DNA of 64,000 nt from Tetmemena sp. SeJ-2015. Lineage: Eukaryota > Ciliophora > Spirotrichea > Sporadotrichida > Oxytrichidae. Location: the NCBI GenBank assembly GCA_027382625.1, contig JAJKFJ010022002.1:1-64000 (forward strand), given 5' to 3'. Positions 12,940 to 24,649 of the stretch are shown piece after piece. Below the pieces are notes generated by a model. That model was not told the DNA's origin. It saw only the letters and a program-made list of their open reading frames with translations, and did not search any database. How positions within the stretch are numbered: the first letter of the stretch is position 1; each line of letters begins with the position of its first letter. A program made the position numbers and the translations under genes.

Positions 12940-13269
12940 ATTGAAAAATGAAATGTTAATTCAGATATTGTTAAATTTAAATTCCAGACAGCGTTTCTAA
13001 AATAAGAATTATCATCATCTGTAGAAAGAGAGAGAGAGAGTTCACTCAGTTACTCATTTAATGAGTTTATGTGAATTGGAGAGAGTTGAATAATTAATTG
13101 GAAGGTTATAGGATGTTTTTGTAAAAATGCTCCTCCCTGAGGAATCACTTTCCTCGACTCTAAAACTGTGTGGAAAAGAGTAATGTCAAAGGTGCTTTCT
13201 AAAAATAGGCAAAGGAATCTATGAGCAATCAATTCCAACCAACTTATTAGCATCAATAGAAGAAGTGTG
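12940..13269. other. Intergenic stretch, divergent gene starts
   Basis: AT-rich sequence between the diverging TPR and MMAA genes. It contains a short GA-repeat run (about 13027-13040). In the MMAA frame a possible upstream start at about 13194 (MSKVLSKNRQR, reminiscent of a mitochondrial presequence) is followed by a TGA, which could be removed by an unseen IES. Nothing else is recognised. Confidence 0.4.
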
Positions 13270-14434
13270 ATGACTAGAGAACAAATCATGGACAGAATTA
13301 CTGGTCTACTAAATCGGGAGAGGGCAGCTATCAGCAGAACTATCACTTTGATTGAATCAACAAGAGAGGAAGACAGGGTAGATGCAGATAATCTTAGAAA
13401 TTTGTTATGTTTTATCTAATGAGAGAGTTGTTTAGACAAACACCAAAATATATTAACTTGCAAATTCCGAGCATTTTAACCAGATAGATAGAATAGAGCC
13501 CTAAGAATAGGAATATGTGGGTCGCCAGGAGCAGGAAAGTCATCATTGATAGAAGTGCTAGGACTCTACATTACGGAGACTCTCGGAAAGAGACTTGCAG
13601 TGCTGGCTATAGATCCAAGTAGTTAGAGGTCTGGAGGATCTATTTTAGGAGACAAAACAAGGATGGAAAGACTATCATTCCATTATATAGTTCATTAACT
13701 TTTAAAGTATATTCGTGGATAATGCTTACGTCAGGCCCTCACCCACTCGAGGTATGTTGGGTGGCCTGGCTCTGAATACCGGAGATGTCTAGCAATTGTG
13801 CGAGAGAGCAGGATTCGATGCGATCATAGTAGAAACAGTAGGAGTAGGACAGAGTGAAATAGAAATTGAGAACATCGCAGACTTCGTTGTGTATGTTTGA
13901 ATACATGGATTAGTTTTTTCACTAAGTTGAATTGATGTAGTTCCTCCAGGTTCTGGAGACAGTTTGTAAGGAGCGAAGAAGGGAGTGATGGAGATAGCAG
14001 ACTTAGTAGTAATCAATAAGTATGACACTGAGTACAAGAAAGTCTGTGAGCGACTCAAGCGGTAGATAGAGTCATCAATTACTCTTACTGTGCCCAAGCA
14101 CAACACCGAAGATTTCACTTGGTATCCAGAGGTAGAACTGGTCTCAGCCAAGCAACCCTTTAACGTGGAGAGTATTTGGAATCAAGCAACTAAGTTTAGA
14201 GATCAAATTGGCAAGGAGAGACTTCAGTAAAGACGAAGCTCGCAGATAAAGAGAGGTATGTGGTAGTACCTGGGAGATGCACTAATGAGGAAACTTAGGG
14301 AGGATTATGATGATCATGGAAACATTTATGATAAAATCATCAGGCAAGCAGAGGATGACATCATTCATGAGAGAATATCTGGCCACGAGGCAGCGATGAA
14401 GATAATCAACGCTATCTTTAACAATAAAAAATGA
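13270..14434 (+). CDS. MMAA: Methylmalonyl-CoA mutase-associated GTPase (MMAA/MeaB/ArgK family)
   Basis: G3E-type GTPase that loads or protects adenosylcobalamin-dependent methylmalonyl-CoA mutase, normally in mitochondria. Seen in order: an N-terminal helical part ([19 protein letters not shown]), P-loop [16 protein letters not shown], switch block [20 protein letters not shown], the motif [12 protein letters not shown] after IES removal, [13 protein letters not shown], base-recognition VINKYD (an N-K-x-D motif) and the C-terminal dimerisation arm to TGA 14432-14434. IESs with pointers TGTTT and ATTC are clear. A third break near 13890-13930 (between ADFVV and DVVPPGSGD) probably is another, with a 3-bp TTG pointer. 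The chosen start ATG 13270 begins the conserved region; a mitochondrial leader is expected upstream and is not resolved. Length is close to the family's 330-420 residues. Confidence 0.92.
13413..13443. other. 31-bp IES, pointer TGTTT
   Basis: TGTTT at 13408-13412 and 13439-13443 in the MMAA gene. Excision removes an in-frame TGA and joins LRNLLC to LDKHQN, in frame with the P-loop segment. Confidence 0.75.
13681..13714. other. 34-bp IES, pointer ATTC
   Basis: ATTC at 13677-13680 and 13711-13714. Excision joins RMERLSF to [10 protein letters not shown], restoring a conserved block of the MeaB/MMAA family. Confidence 0.85.
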
Positions 14435-14519
14435 AAACAACTGGCTAAAGTTAAACAGGCTTGATTATGATTAGTGTCTCTATTAATTTAATTTAAGTAA
14501 TAATTTATTTCAATTTAAA

Positions 14520-15207
14520 ATGAGCACTCTAAGTTAGGGCTTCGGCTCCAAATGTAAGCACCAATTCCTGTAAATTTTTAAACCTTCTTCCCCTATATCC
14601 TTTTATTTATATCTTAAGTAGCAAGTCTGAGAGGAAGCAACGGGTTTGAAAAGGCAGGATTTTAAACTCAAGGAGGGTTGAACTAGAGATTCGCCAGCAT
14701 GAATATGGGGACTGGAGGTTCACCTCGTGCTTACGACTAGCAGTCTATGATGTCAGCCACAGCTGGTGGAGATAACACAGCTCATCTCAAGGGAAAGCTA
14801 AGCAACCTCTATGAGGCAATCAGACAACTCTAGGAGCAGCTCAACACCCACAAAAAGGAGTGCTAAATTAAATCATAGATATAATTTCTATTGATAAATT
14901 CTAAGAAGCGAGAAGGAAACTCTTGAAAGTGTTCTGACTATGAAGAATCAAGATACCCGCAAGGCATTAACAAACGAGTTGCACAGAGTGGAAGAGGAGA
15001 TTAGAAGACACTACAATAACCAGAATGCGGAGGCTCAAAGACTTCAACAGCAACTCACTCAGCTTAAGGCTGATAAGACCGCTCTCGAAAAGGAGATTGT
15101 CAGAATGCAAAAGAGAATCGAGGAGATTGAATTTAAAAATATTCAATATAAGCCATATATACTGTATTCTCATTGAATTACAGATTGGAAGCGATGATCG
15201 TGAATGA
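14520..15207 (+). CDS. Small coiled-coil protein
   Basis: Start ATG 14520-14522 (MSTLSQGFGSK), stop TGA 15205-15207. A GT-AG intron (donor GTAAG after codon SK, acceptor TTAAG before about 14621) joins in frame to LASLRGSNGFEKAG. Two IESs (14880-14900 and 15134-15179) are removed to give about 200 residues. The first 60 are Gly/Ser/Gln-rich. From LKGKLSNLYEAIRQLQEQL to the end (RIEEIELQIGSDDRE) the sequence is a continuous heptad-type coiled coil rich in Glu, Lys and Gln. I cannot assign a family; cytoskeletal or ciliary proteins in ciliates often look like this. The gene model itself is well supported by the restored frame. Confidence 0.75.
14880..14900. other. 21-bp IES, pointer TAAATT
   Basis: TAAATT at 14874-14879 and 14895-14900. 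Excision joins KKECQI to LRSEKETLE, making the coiled coil continuous. Confidence 0.8.
15134..15179. other. 46-bp IES, pointer ATTGAATT
   Basis: The 8-bp repeat ATTGAATT lies at 15126-15133 and 15172-15179. Excision joins RIEEIE to LQIGSDDRE followed by TGA. Without it the coiled coil would end in an unrelated tail. Confidence 0.85.
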
Positions 15208-15294
15208 TATTTGTAGAAATGTTGCAAAATATATTTGACATTTGTTTAAAGGAGTTATATCTGTTTAAGTAAAAAATTCTTAACTAAAACTATA

Positions 15295-17989
15295 AAACAA
15301 GCATAAGCTTCTTAATTACGATATTCAAAGGAAGCTAATATAATCCGAGTGGCTTTGCTGCTTTCCCTTTTGTTTGCTTCTCTTAAAAGTAGTCTCAGAC
15401 TGTTACGAGCCTTGCCCTTAAGTTACACTTTGGCTATTTTAACTCTGTGAGGACTTTTATTTTTCATTTTTGGCTTCAAATACTACAATTGAAGTCCTCG
15501 AGGTTGTTTTAGTGAGACTTTGCTTGTCAAGATGAAAAGGGTTGATTGCTCCGTTCTAATGATGATCAAATAATCGAGAGGGCGATCTCCTCATGTCAGC
15601 CTAGTACAGATAGGGCGAGAAGTGTTCTTGTTCTCTAAGAGAGAACATCCTTGCTCTATTCTCATCGAAATCACTGTCATTTATATCTAGAGTATCGTCT
15701 CCATCATCATCATTTATGGATAGAGTTGATCTCTTTCTATATTCTCGAAGTCGCCTTCGTTATACTCCGACCTCAAATCAACCTTTAGATCTTCAATTGA
15801 AAAAAGAACAAAGGCTTTTAATCTTGCACTATAATTAACTAGCTTTGATTACCACTCTGTAAGTTCAAAGCTTCTTAGGACTAACTGATGCTCATCTATC
15901 TCATCTCATCAATGATTGCTTTGATGTTAGGATTCGTCTAAACTGCCTCATTAGTTTAGACATTTTGAGTAGTTGTGAAATTACCAACTCCATTAGCACT
16001 ACTGCTTCGGAAGTTTATAGTAGACGTTGACTGATTGGAATTTAGATACCTCTCAACTATATTTCTGCTTTTCTTGCGCTCTTAAGTTACTTGAGTTTTT
16101 GGATTCTTATTGATTCCATGAGCCGCGTGCTAGTTTGAAAATTGGCTTATTCTAAAGTTAATGTTATTGGGCGTTGCTATGCCTGTCGACACTGATTGGT
16201 CGTAGAAGGATCTGGATTTCCCTGAGTTTTCATTATTCTGTGTTTCATGCTTCCCTTGCCCAAGCTTAAAAATAAAGCTTGGAGTTAGAATTTTGTCTTA
16301 TAAGTCGAAGTTAAGAATAAAATAAGTTCTAATGGCTCCTCTTTGAGTTTAGATAGCTGCAATTACAACTATTTTTGTTTGACTATGTTTATCCTCTCTC
16401 TTGAAATGCCACTGAAACTTTTATTATTTGGCGCTTAATCAAAATGCTTATGACTATTTTAGTAGGCATTACTATTCCCAGAAAATCTGCCTTGCTTTAA
16501 GTGTGAGGATGCTTATATTAGGAGCTTTCGTTCTAAGACTTTTTGAAATCAAATTACTAAGTGACTGAGAAAGAGTCAACTATGGAATTAGAGTGAAGTC
16601 TTTCCTTACTTGATTGAATACGCTGAGTTTAGGCAAACATCTCAGTGGGGCCCTTTGTGAATCCATAAGTACTCTAGCTTGTTATCAGATGTTATTGAAG
16701 GAATTGCTTCTCTCGTGAATTAGATTTCTGGGGCATGCTTATTCGAGAAGCGTTGGTTAATCCTCCTCTTTAAAAAGGAGACTAGGTAAATCCGGATGAA
16801 GGAGACGTCTTTTTCTAATTATTTGTAGATCTTGTAAAATAACTACTCTATTTATCAAAAAATATAATCAAAAATAATCTTATAAAGAATGCAAATTTGT
16901 TGTAGGTTTGGGAATTCTGGGAATTGAGCTTCTATTGCGATCTAAAGAATAAAATGAAACATATATATGATCTATGCTGAGTGAAGCTTTAGGATTTTTC
17001 TCTAGAATAGTAATTTTGATTCTTATTTACAGAGCTAAATTCGATAAATTAGAGAGTAAACTATTATACAATAATCAAAGAGCTTTCTTGACTTTTCCTA
17101 TCATGATTTTTCAATATTTATTAAAGGAAATCCTCTTCATAGTTTCTTAGGCTTGCCTGCTTCTCTTGAACCTCGTAAGGTAGTTTTATATTACCACCGT
17201 CTTACCTCTCTGCCTTATTGAAAAGGTGCATCAAGTTCATTGGAGTGGTTCTTTACATCCGATGGCTCAAAAGACCTCCTCCTGACTATCCATTATTTCC
17301 TCCCAAGACCTGTTGATGCATTTATTCCTACTGCCTCTGATATTTCAAAAGTTGATCGAGCTAGACATAAGATTGATTGGTTCTATGCTGAAGTTGAGGA
17401 AAGCAATAAAGTGGCATTACTGCTGCTTGAGTTACTTCCATTTCCTTTTAGAGTTTTCTATGATTGGTTATGCTGTATTTGTTGAGTATTCGCGTTAACT
17501 TGGTTTTTAAGGTTGGTGTTAATTTTGCTACTATTGCTTGATGTGAAGTTATTTTGGGAAGATTTGTTTCTATTATGGCCGTATAAGTTATGAATGAAGG
17601 CTTTAGGCTGTGGGAAGTTCTAGCTATTCTACTTTGTGTCGGTTACCTAGTCAAAATAAATAGCACATTTTAATTGCGTGTAGTCTGATTTTGAGTGACT
17701 TCGCTGCTTTAATGTACTGAGATGAGCATAAAAATGGTTTAATAGAGTTAAGATGTGGGGATGGCCCTGTCAAATCATGATTTTAAATAGGAGTCTGGTC
17801 TCTATCGTAGCATATTTCGTCTGGGATATCTAATAGACAGAATTAATGAGATATAAGTTAAGTATTACTTGTGAGGAAGTCTTCATCTCCAAGGGTTGAA
17901 ACTATTACTCCTTCTGCTGCTTGTTTGCTAGTTATCAAGATAATTGGAGCTTAAGCGGGAGAGGTATAGTCAATTTTCATTTTGCTCAT
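15295..17989 (-). CDS. Unknown Asn/Ser/Gln-rich protein
   Basis: Not recognised. The minus strand from ATG 17987-17989 reads MSKMKIDYTSPAQAPIILI and stays open, with TAA/TAG as Gln, for about 110 codons. It then continues in pieces separated by AT-rich breaks (near 17640, 17270, 17050-16850 and others). Downstream pieces are strongly Asn/Ser/Gln-rich and look disordered. The 3' end is uncertain; coding character fades near 15.3 kb. The N-terminal 70 residues look globular but match no family I know. Plus-strand open frames in this interval appear to be shadows. Confidence 0.4.
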
Positions 17990-18270
17990 TAAATGAAGAT
18001 AATGAAGAATAGATAATTTAATTTTCTAATAAAATAAAAAAAATTACCTAGCATTAAAATTGAGGGAGATGATAGCGCTTAGAATAGTCTTTAAATGCGT
18101 TTTATTCTCTAAAATTTCAAAAAGTGAAGTGTCTAATTGGTAAAATTATCTATATTCCATTTGAAAATTTAAATCTTTATAAAGTATTTAAGATTAAAAT
18201 TAAAGCAGTTGCTTTGTGAATGAGCCTATAATTAGTCCTAACACTTTTTAATTCCTTAATTTAAATTTTC
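17990..18270. other. AT-rich intergenic stretch
   Basis: Sequence between two minus-strand genes. No open frame, repeat or RNA gene is seen. Confidence 0.5.
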
Positions 18271-19818
18271 TCAGAATGAAATAAAATTTATCTCCTAAAT
18301 GTTGTGACAATTTTTCAAGCAACTGAGATGAAATCCTTAAATATAGATACCTAGATTTTTGTTTAATTTCTTGTAGAGCTCTCTCTTCACTTACTCCCAT
18401 TCTTCTGGTTTAATGCTTCTGAAGTTTTTAAAAGTTGAGCTATACCCACCTGGGCTACTGCTTTCAGTGACACTCAGCTACTTTGTCACTCCACCTGCTG
18501 CCCTTTGCTGCCTCAAAGCATTTCCCTTATCCAATAATTTTTCCAAATACTTTTGCTCTGTAACTACTTTCTTAGCATGGTCTGTGTGGAGAGCTCTTTC
18601 TACTGAGTTTCTTATGCTTTCAATATTTGGAGGCAGGAAATATCTGTTCTCTGTGTTTAACTGTGCAATAGTCTCCTTTTTTATTGTCTCTCCTTTCGTA
18701 GATCCGACTTATCAAAGTCTGTGCTGTTGCTTTAATATCAAATGAATTTTAGACGAAATAAGGAATTTTATGAGCTAACAATATTGTAGTCTCTATTCAT
18801 CCTGTGTACTATAGGTAAACCTTCATGCAGCTGCTTCTTTCCCTTATCCTTAAATCCAAAGAAATCATTCATAAAAGTTAAGAATTATTCACTAATGAGG
18901 ATCATTGAAGTAGTTGGTGTGTTGATTAGAATCGAATCTCCTATTATCACTTTCAATCTATATGAGATCTTCACGAGGCTTCACATTAGGCTCTATCCTC
19001 ACCTTTCTTGGCATGAGGTTCAAGTTGTTGGCTTCTTCAAAATGATTAATCCCTAAGGGATTGGAGTTGCCTGGAATTGGGATGGTAGAGTGAGAACACA
19101 TAGGAGAGTTCTCTGCTAAATAAACCTTCCTTCCAAATTTCACTGGCTTATTCCCTAGTGTAATTTTTTGACCATCTCTGTAGAGTCGATAATGAGGGTG
19201 GTCTGATTGCACATTCACAAGTGGATTCAAGATAAGATTAGTAGTAGACTGAGTCATCTGCTAGTTATTGGTTGAAAAGCCAAGCGAAGAAGATGCTGAT
19301 TTCATCATAGTCTCAGCTGGTGTTGTAAAGGAGGGATTCCTTGCCTTAGTTAAAGCGAACTTAGTCATTCCAAGGCCAGCAAAGCTGCCACTATTACGCA
19401 ACTTAGGATTTTCACCTCCTAAAACTCCCCCTCCATTATTAAACTACTAGCTCTTTCTGAAGAAATTAGTTTGACTGAGTGCTTGCTTGTTGTCTTAAGT
19501 GGCTCGATCGGACTCTGTGAAAAGTTTGTTTAATTTCACAACATGGCTAGTGATGTGAGTCTTATCTGATGTAGAGCCACCTGGTGCTGTATACTAATCA
19601 AGCTAGTGCTTCATTTAGTAGTAAAGATTTTTATTGGGTGGGATAAGAGCGCCATCGGGATTGTGATCGCCTTGATGGCGTTGGTATGTGTTCACAAGTG
19701 TCGGCCTTAGGGGGCTCTGGTTTTTCAAGGCAAGAGTCTGTGCTTGCTGGAAAAGCTGTTCGGATTGTGAATTGGTGTAGCGAAGGTTCGGCTGCGAAGC
19801 TGAAGCGTAGGATTTCAT
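18271..19818 (-). CDS. Unknown low-complexity protein with helical C-terminus
   Basis: Minus strand, start ATG 19816-19818 (MKSYASASQPNLRYTNSQ), stop TGA at 18271-18273. The N-terminal half is Ser-, Asn-, Gln- and Pro-rich. The middle has a basic patch (PRKVRIEPNVKPRED). The C-terminal part (about 18700-18370) is charged and helical (ENRYFLPPNIESIRNSVERA, then KVVTEQKYLEKLLDKGNALR) and looks conserved. At least two breaks (near 19450 and 18760-18900) need an intron or IES. No family assigned. Confidence 0.5.
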
Positions 19819-20036
19819 TAACTAAACTTAAAATTGAAAAATTACACTATAAATAGATCTTATATTCAGGATTAGGTCATTTTCTTTTTACTATTTTATT
19901 CCAATATCTTTTTAAATAGATTAAAACTCTGAGAATAGGGAAAAATGTGCTTTTAAAAATGAGTAAGAGGCAATAATTTAGGCAAGTTTTAATTAGATTT
20001 AAAGTAGCGATCTCTTTATTCCACAGTCCCAATCTC

Positions 20037-21767
20037 TCAGTTAAGCATGTCGCTCAAGCTGACATTAAATAACTCGATGTATCTATTTCCAATCTTAAAA
20101 TTAAAACCCTTTTAGTTCAATAGTTAATTTTGAGCCAATCTTCTGTTTATTCCTTTCTTGAATTGCTCTTTCTGCAAGTGTGCGGTCCTTGAAGAACACG
20201 AGTGCAAAACCCGTCTTTTTGCCATTAAACTCCTCAATGACTACATCACTCTTCGTCTAATAGAATTACTTTAAGAAAAAAATTCCTCAAGAAAAAATAA
20301 TGACACTTTGAAAGGGTTAATTATGAGACTTACAGTTCCATACTCAGAGAAAAAACGCTGAATATCCTCTTACTGTACTGAGAAAGGCAATCCTCTAAGC
20401 TTTACTATCCTGTCCATATTTCCTTCAGTGATGTACTTTCCAAGCTTCACTGTGCGCTTTTAGCGGCTCCTATGAATATTTTTAAAAAGATTTTTGTCTT
20501 ACTAGAGACTGTTCAAAGTTCTCATAGTCAGCAAGAGTTATTTGATAGAGCTCAATTAAAACCCAAATTTTCAAAATTACTGCCTCAATTAGATTAATCT
20601 TTTAAAGATTATCACTTTTAAGTTAAGTTTATGAGGTATTGAATCCAACGCTATCCGATAGTCTGTCCATTTCTCTATTAGAAGGCAATTTTACACTCGT
20701 CTTCAGAGGAGAAGAGTATCATAAATTAAAACTAAATTTACTATCGCTCCTTCTCCAGTGAGCATGCCATCCTATGACCTGCCCAATTTCACTGAATCCT
20801 TCACATAGTTGTAGTTCGTGAAGAATGCATTTATGTCGTCTCTTCTTATAGTGAACGGCAGTCCTCTCAGTCTTAAGCCCAAGTAGTCATTCAAATTATC
20901 TACACACAAACTTTAGCTTTAGCAAATAGTAAATTCATTATTAGCATCCTATATAAAGGTAAGACTCTTACTTACATCTTGAAGTGTCAATAGCAGGTGT
21001 CGATTGCTCATCTTATCCAGGCCTTCTATCTCTTTTAAACTTCTTAAGCTCACGTTCAAAGGTTTCACTCACTTTATTTTCATCATTAGAAGAAGAATAA
21101 GGACGAAGGGAGTTATAAATTTAGGAGAGCTGATAAATCTAAGTTCTTTAACTTTGCGGACTTCTCCTCCATTATTAAAATAGCAGCATTTTATAATTTC
21201 TTTGTAATAAGAGGTTGAATTAAATATTATATAAGAGCAATAAAGCGATTATGCGATATAAACTTACAATAAACTTGATGGCCCTTGACATGAGTTATAC
21301 CCAATCCCAAAACATTTTCCAGTTCTTCTCTATCTACTTTTATAAAACATGAATGCTAGTTATACTCATCCTTTCCAATAGAAATTTCCTAAAAGATAAG
21401 TCTATATTTGAAAAATATGCTTTACATGAATAATGATTCTTTTCGGGATAAGCTAGAAGACATCTAACTCTACTGTATCAGGAGGTATCCCTGCGATTTT
21501 AATAACAGAAGTTTCCTTGCCACTCTATGGATCCCTATGGTGATTTTTACTTTTGTTTCCTTGAGAGTTCTAACTTTGAGAACTGCTTTTTCGAGGATTG
21601 TTAGGTCTTCTTTAATTAGCTTCAAATGATCGACTTCTACTTCTCTTTCTGTCTCTTTCATCTTATAAATTTCATTAAAAAGAAATAATGATATCATCTT
21701 TAACTGAAGATGCGTTAGTGAGAGAAGAAGCCTTCTCCTCTTCAACTTGTAAGTTTTTCAAATTCAT
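20037..21767 (-). CDS. hnRNP F/H-like RNA-binding protein with several RRMs
   Basis: Minus strand, start ATG 21765-21767, stop TGA 20037-20039. Three RRM-type domains follow a Ser/Asn/Arg-rich N-terminus. RRM 1 has VIKIAGIPPDTVELDVF and, after a break, QVYC near 21.2 kb. RRM 2 has GLRLRGLPFTIRRDDINAFF and TGEGAIV. RRM 3 has IVKLRGLPFSVQQEDIQRFF and TGFALVFFKDRTLAERAI. The RLRGLPF and KLRGLPF starts and the ending KIGNRYIELF, visible only after removing an IES at 20097-20142, are typical of the quasi-RRMs of hnRNP F/H/GRSF1, which bind G-rich RNA and act in splicing. Several breaks (near 20260-20340, 20480-20640, 20900-20980) are introns or IESs that I did not resolve. Identification of the family is good; orthology is not claimed. 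Confidence 0.85.
20097..20142. other. 46-bp IES, pointer AAGATTGG (minus-strand sense)
   Basis: The plus-strand repeat CCAATCTT lies at 20089-20096 and 20135-20142. Excision joins NKQKIG to NRYIELF, giving the standard end of an hnRNP H-type RRM and a nearby TGA. An 8-bp pointer with exact motif restoration is strong evidence. Confidence 0.88.
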
Positions 21768-21817
21768 CTGGCCCGCTCCTCTCTCTTGTAATTAATGTTC
21801 AGTGTTTAAAAATTCAT

Positions 21818-23071
21818 TCAAATGAAGTCAATTTTATAATTTTCAGAACTCTAGTAGAGCATGGCGCTTTGGCCAAAGCTGGTATGATCTACAGGCTGAT
21901 TTTAAAGCCCTTAGGCAGTAGCATTTTATTGATCAAAAACATTTGTAGGGCTGTAGCTGAAATCATTTGTAGCTTGTGCTCCTGCAACTTAGTTAGTCGA
22001 AGTCAGGGCGTTGTAGAAATCAGGAATTAGCTTAGCTTTGAAGAAATCAGCCAATATAGCACAGTGGTAGGTGGACTTAACTGAGATGTCAACCAAAGTT
22101 TTTCCTATTCCAAATTCAGTAACCACGTTCTCTGGTTTGAGCAACTTAGCAATTTTCTCATACCCGTAGAGTGGAAGTAAGATTTTCAGGAAGTTTACAT
22201 GGGTTGAAAAATGAGGCCCCAAGTTTATGTGCTTCTGTGCAGCCTCAATTTTAAGTTGATACTCAAAGATCCAATCCCCAAAAGTTATGAGGGAGTAAGA
22301 TTTGTTCTCTAGCATCACTTACTTAAAGAGGAACTCAGTGAACTACAAAAGATCATTATAATTTGTATCAAAAGTTTTCTTGAGCTTACCTTTTTGAGAC
22401 CCTCATTCAGCTGCATGCTGCCTTCTTAAATCATGAGTTGAGTTATACCAGTCTTGTGCTGATTTTCCGCATTAATGCGAAGAAGATTATTTGGCCTAAT
22501 CACAACACTATCCTTGTGTATGATCTCCAAACTCTTGATATCCATAACGATCCTATATATAGCGTTTTAAACTTCATGTATCTTACCAATCAAGGGATAT
22601 GATGTTTGGGAAATCAGGGTCCTGGATGAAAACTGAGAAGTCATTGATCATGATAGGATGCTTTGAAATCATCATATTGATATGCTGCTCGAAGTTCTTA
22701 TCGTTAATCAAGTGACTTGCTTGAAGCCCTCCTGTAATATCCAAGCATGCCTCATCCTTGGTTCTTGTTTTAACATCTCCATTTGCAGTAGCTTAGGCTT
22801 GCTTCAAGAATTCTTGCTCTCTGATGGTTCTAGCCTGCAGTTGAGCTTGCAGTTCTTGCACCGCATTATCAATTGCCTGATCTGTGAAGAGCTTCCTGTA
22901 GTTGATTTTAAACTTTTCGCTATCGTGAGTAGTCTCCAAGTCAAAGAAGATCACATAGTCCTTCTATAGAACTTGCTAGAGCTCTGCAAACTTTTTAATT
23001 TGCTGCTACTAGTGAACCTCATTTTAAAACTGAAGCATAGTTGGAGTGGAGGCAGGAATTTAGCTAAACAT
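21818..23071 (-). CDS. ERI1-like 3'-5' exonuclease (DEDD superfamily), provisional
   Basis: Minus strand, start ATG 23069-23071 (MFSQIPASTPTMLQFQNEVH), stop TGA 21818-21820. An Exo I-like motif DYVIFFDLETTHDS opens the domain, with D and E metal ligands. Further on are KTGITQLMI and SLITFGDWIFEYQL, resembling the ITGI...Q and CGDWDL blocks of the ERI1/3'hExo family. Near the end STYHCAILADFF resembles the H...D Exo III motif, but spacing between H and D is one residue longer than the usual HxAxxD. Breaks near 22400 and 22550 look like an intron or IES. ERI1 trims histone mRNA or 5.8S rRNA ends and degrades small RNAs. The family call is moderate; another DEDD nuclease is possible. Confidence 0.6.
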
Positions 23072-23264
23072 TTTGTTAAAGTTATAATAGAGTGAAAATA
23101 ATTAGGGAAAGATAAAGATTAACACAAATTATCATAAATAAAGATCATCAATTGTTTAAATTTAAAGGCAGAATAAGATATGTGAAAGGATAAATTCCTT
23201 ATTAAAATTATATTTGCTTGTGATTCAAGTTTTAATGAATAGCTGTGTAAATTATAAATTAAAA

Positions 23265-24606
23265 ATGATCTCAAACATTTTAAGACAAAAGTTTGCTCAA
23301 AGAACAATCAGCGCTACCCAAAGAGTATGATCGATTTCTTGTTGATAAAATAATATCAATACTTACTTATTTTTAAATAACCCATTAGAGAAATTTCGCA
23401 ACACTAGTTCTCGCTGAGTAACTGAATGGAACTCTTCTAGGAAACTTAGGAAATCTTCTTAAGGCTGCTCAATAATTTAATGATAACTAAGTAAGCGTCT
23501 ATAGGATTATCGGAAGGAGTGAACTAACTTTAATTACCATAGGTGGATGTTTTGGTTCATGGTGACTCAGCTAGCATTCAAGGATAAGTTGATCAAGTCT
23601 AAAAGTATCCAGGAGTGTCTAAGATCGTCACTGCAGCTTCTGACAGTTTGAAAAATCCGTAAGAAAGAAAGAACCATCTAGTGATATCACTTTTCATGTG
23701 CTCTTCTAGAGAATCAATTATTTACTAAGCATACAGCTCATTAAATCTTATAGATATGGAGATACTGTCTCAAATCTTGTGAGGGATTTAGTCTAACAGA
23801 AGGGCTATGATAAAGTTATCGCTTCCACTTCTGCTTTCGGCAAAGATGTTGTACCTAGACTTGGAGGTCTCATAGATTCCCAACCCATTACTGATGTTAT
23901 TCAAATCACAGTAAGTATATCTTTGACAGAGAGATAAAGTGCTGATGTCAATACTTTGGTTATTTACATGATCTAATCTTTTGTGATTTATAATACCTGT
24001 ATTTAGGAGGGAGGTGCCTCTTTCCAAAGACCCATCTATGCAGGTAACGCAGTTGCAACTGTCTCATCTTCAGACAAGATTAAGATCTTAACTGTGAGAG
24101 CTACTAACTTTGAGAAAGTACCACAAGGAGCAGCTGCAAGCTACCCAGTTGAGAATCTAGCTGCTCCATCAGATTCAGAAAACGGAAAGTGGCTTGAAAA
24201 TCAAGTGTCAGAGTCTGAAATGGTCGAGCTCACACAAGCCAAGTTTGTTATTAGCGGCGGCAGAGGAATGAAGAATGGAGAAAACTTCAAGATCCTTTAT
24301 GAGCTTGCAGATACTCTTGGCAAGTAAAGCTGTGCTGTAGGTGCATCTAGAGCAGCAGTTGACGCTGGATTCGTTCCTAATGATATGCAAATCGGTCAAA
24401 CTGGAAAGGTCGTTGCCCCTGATCTCTACGTAGCCGTTGGCATCAGTGGAGCCATTCAGCATTTAGCTGGAATGAAAGACTCAAAGGTTATCGTAGCTAT
24501 TAACAAGGACCCTGAGGCAGCAATTTTCAAGGTAGCAAATTACGGACTCGTGGCTGATTTATTTGAGGCAGTTCCCTAGCTAACTCAGAAACTCAAGAAA
24601 GCTTGA
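23265..24606 (+). CDS. ETFA: Electron transfer flavoprotein alpha subunit, mitochondrial
   Basis: Accepts electrons from acyl-CoA and other matrix dehydrogenases and passes them to ETF-ubiquinone oxidoreductase. ATG 23265 starts a basic, amphipathic leader ([20 protein letters not shown]) typical of a mitochondrial presequence. The body shows [54 protein letters not shown] and the FAD-binding run [49 protein letters not shown]. Three GT-AG introns (23325-23388, 23659-23753, 23911-24006) join in frame. One more break near 23520-23550 is unresolved and may be an IES. TAG and TAA inside (for example in [11 protein letters not shown]) are Gln; TGA 24604-24606 ends the gene. No beta subunit lies nearby. 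Confidence 0.96.
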
Positions 24607-24649
24607 GGTCATCTCAATTCTTATGGGGCAATGCTAAAATGCTATAGAA

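Noticed and set aside
13020..13045. GA-repeat run as a regulatory or CRISPR-like repeat
   Set aside because: It is a short simple-sequence run without spacers or periodic units.
18413..18745. Plus-strand open frame of 110 codons, Cys- and Leu-rich
   Set aside because: The minus strand here has a charged helical product continuous with an upstream gene; the plus frame is its shadow.
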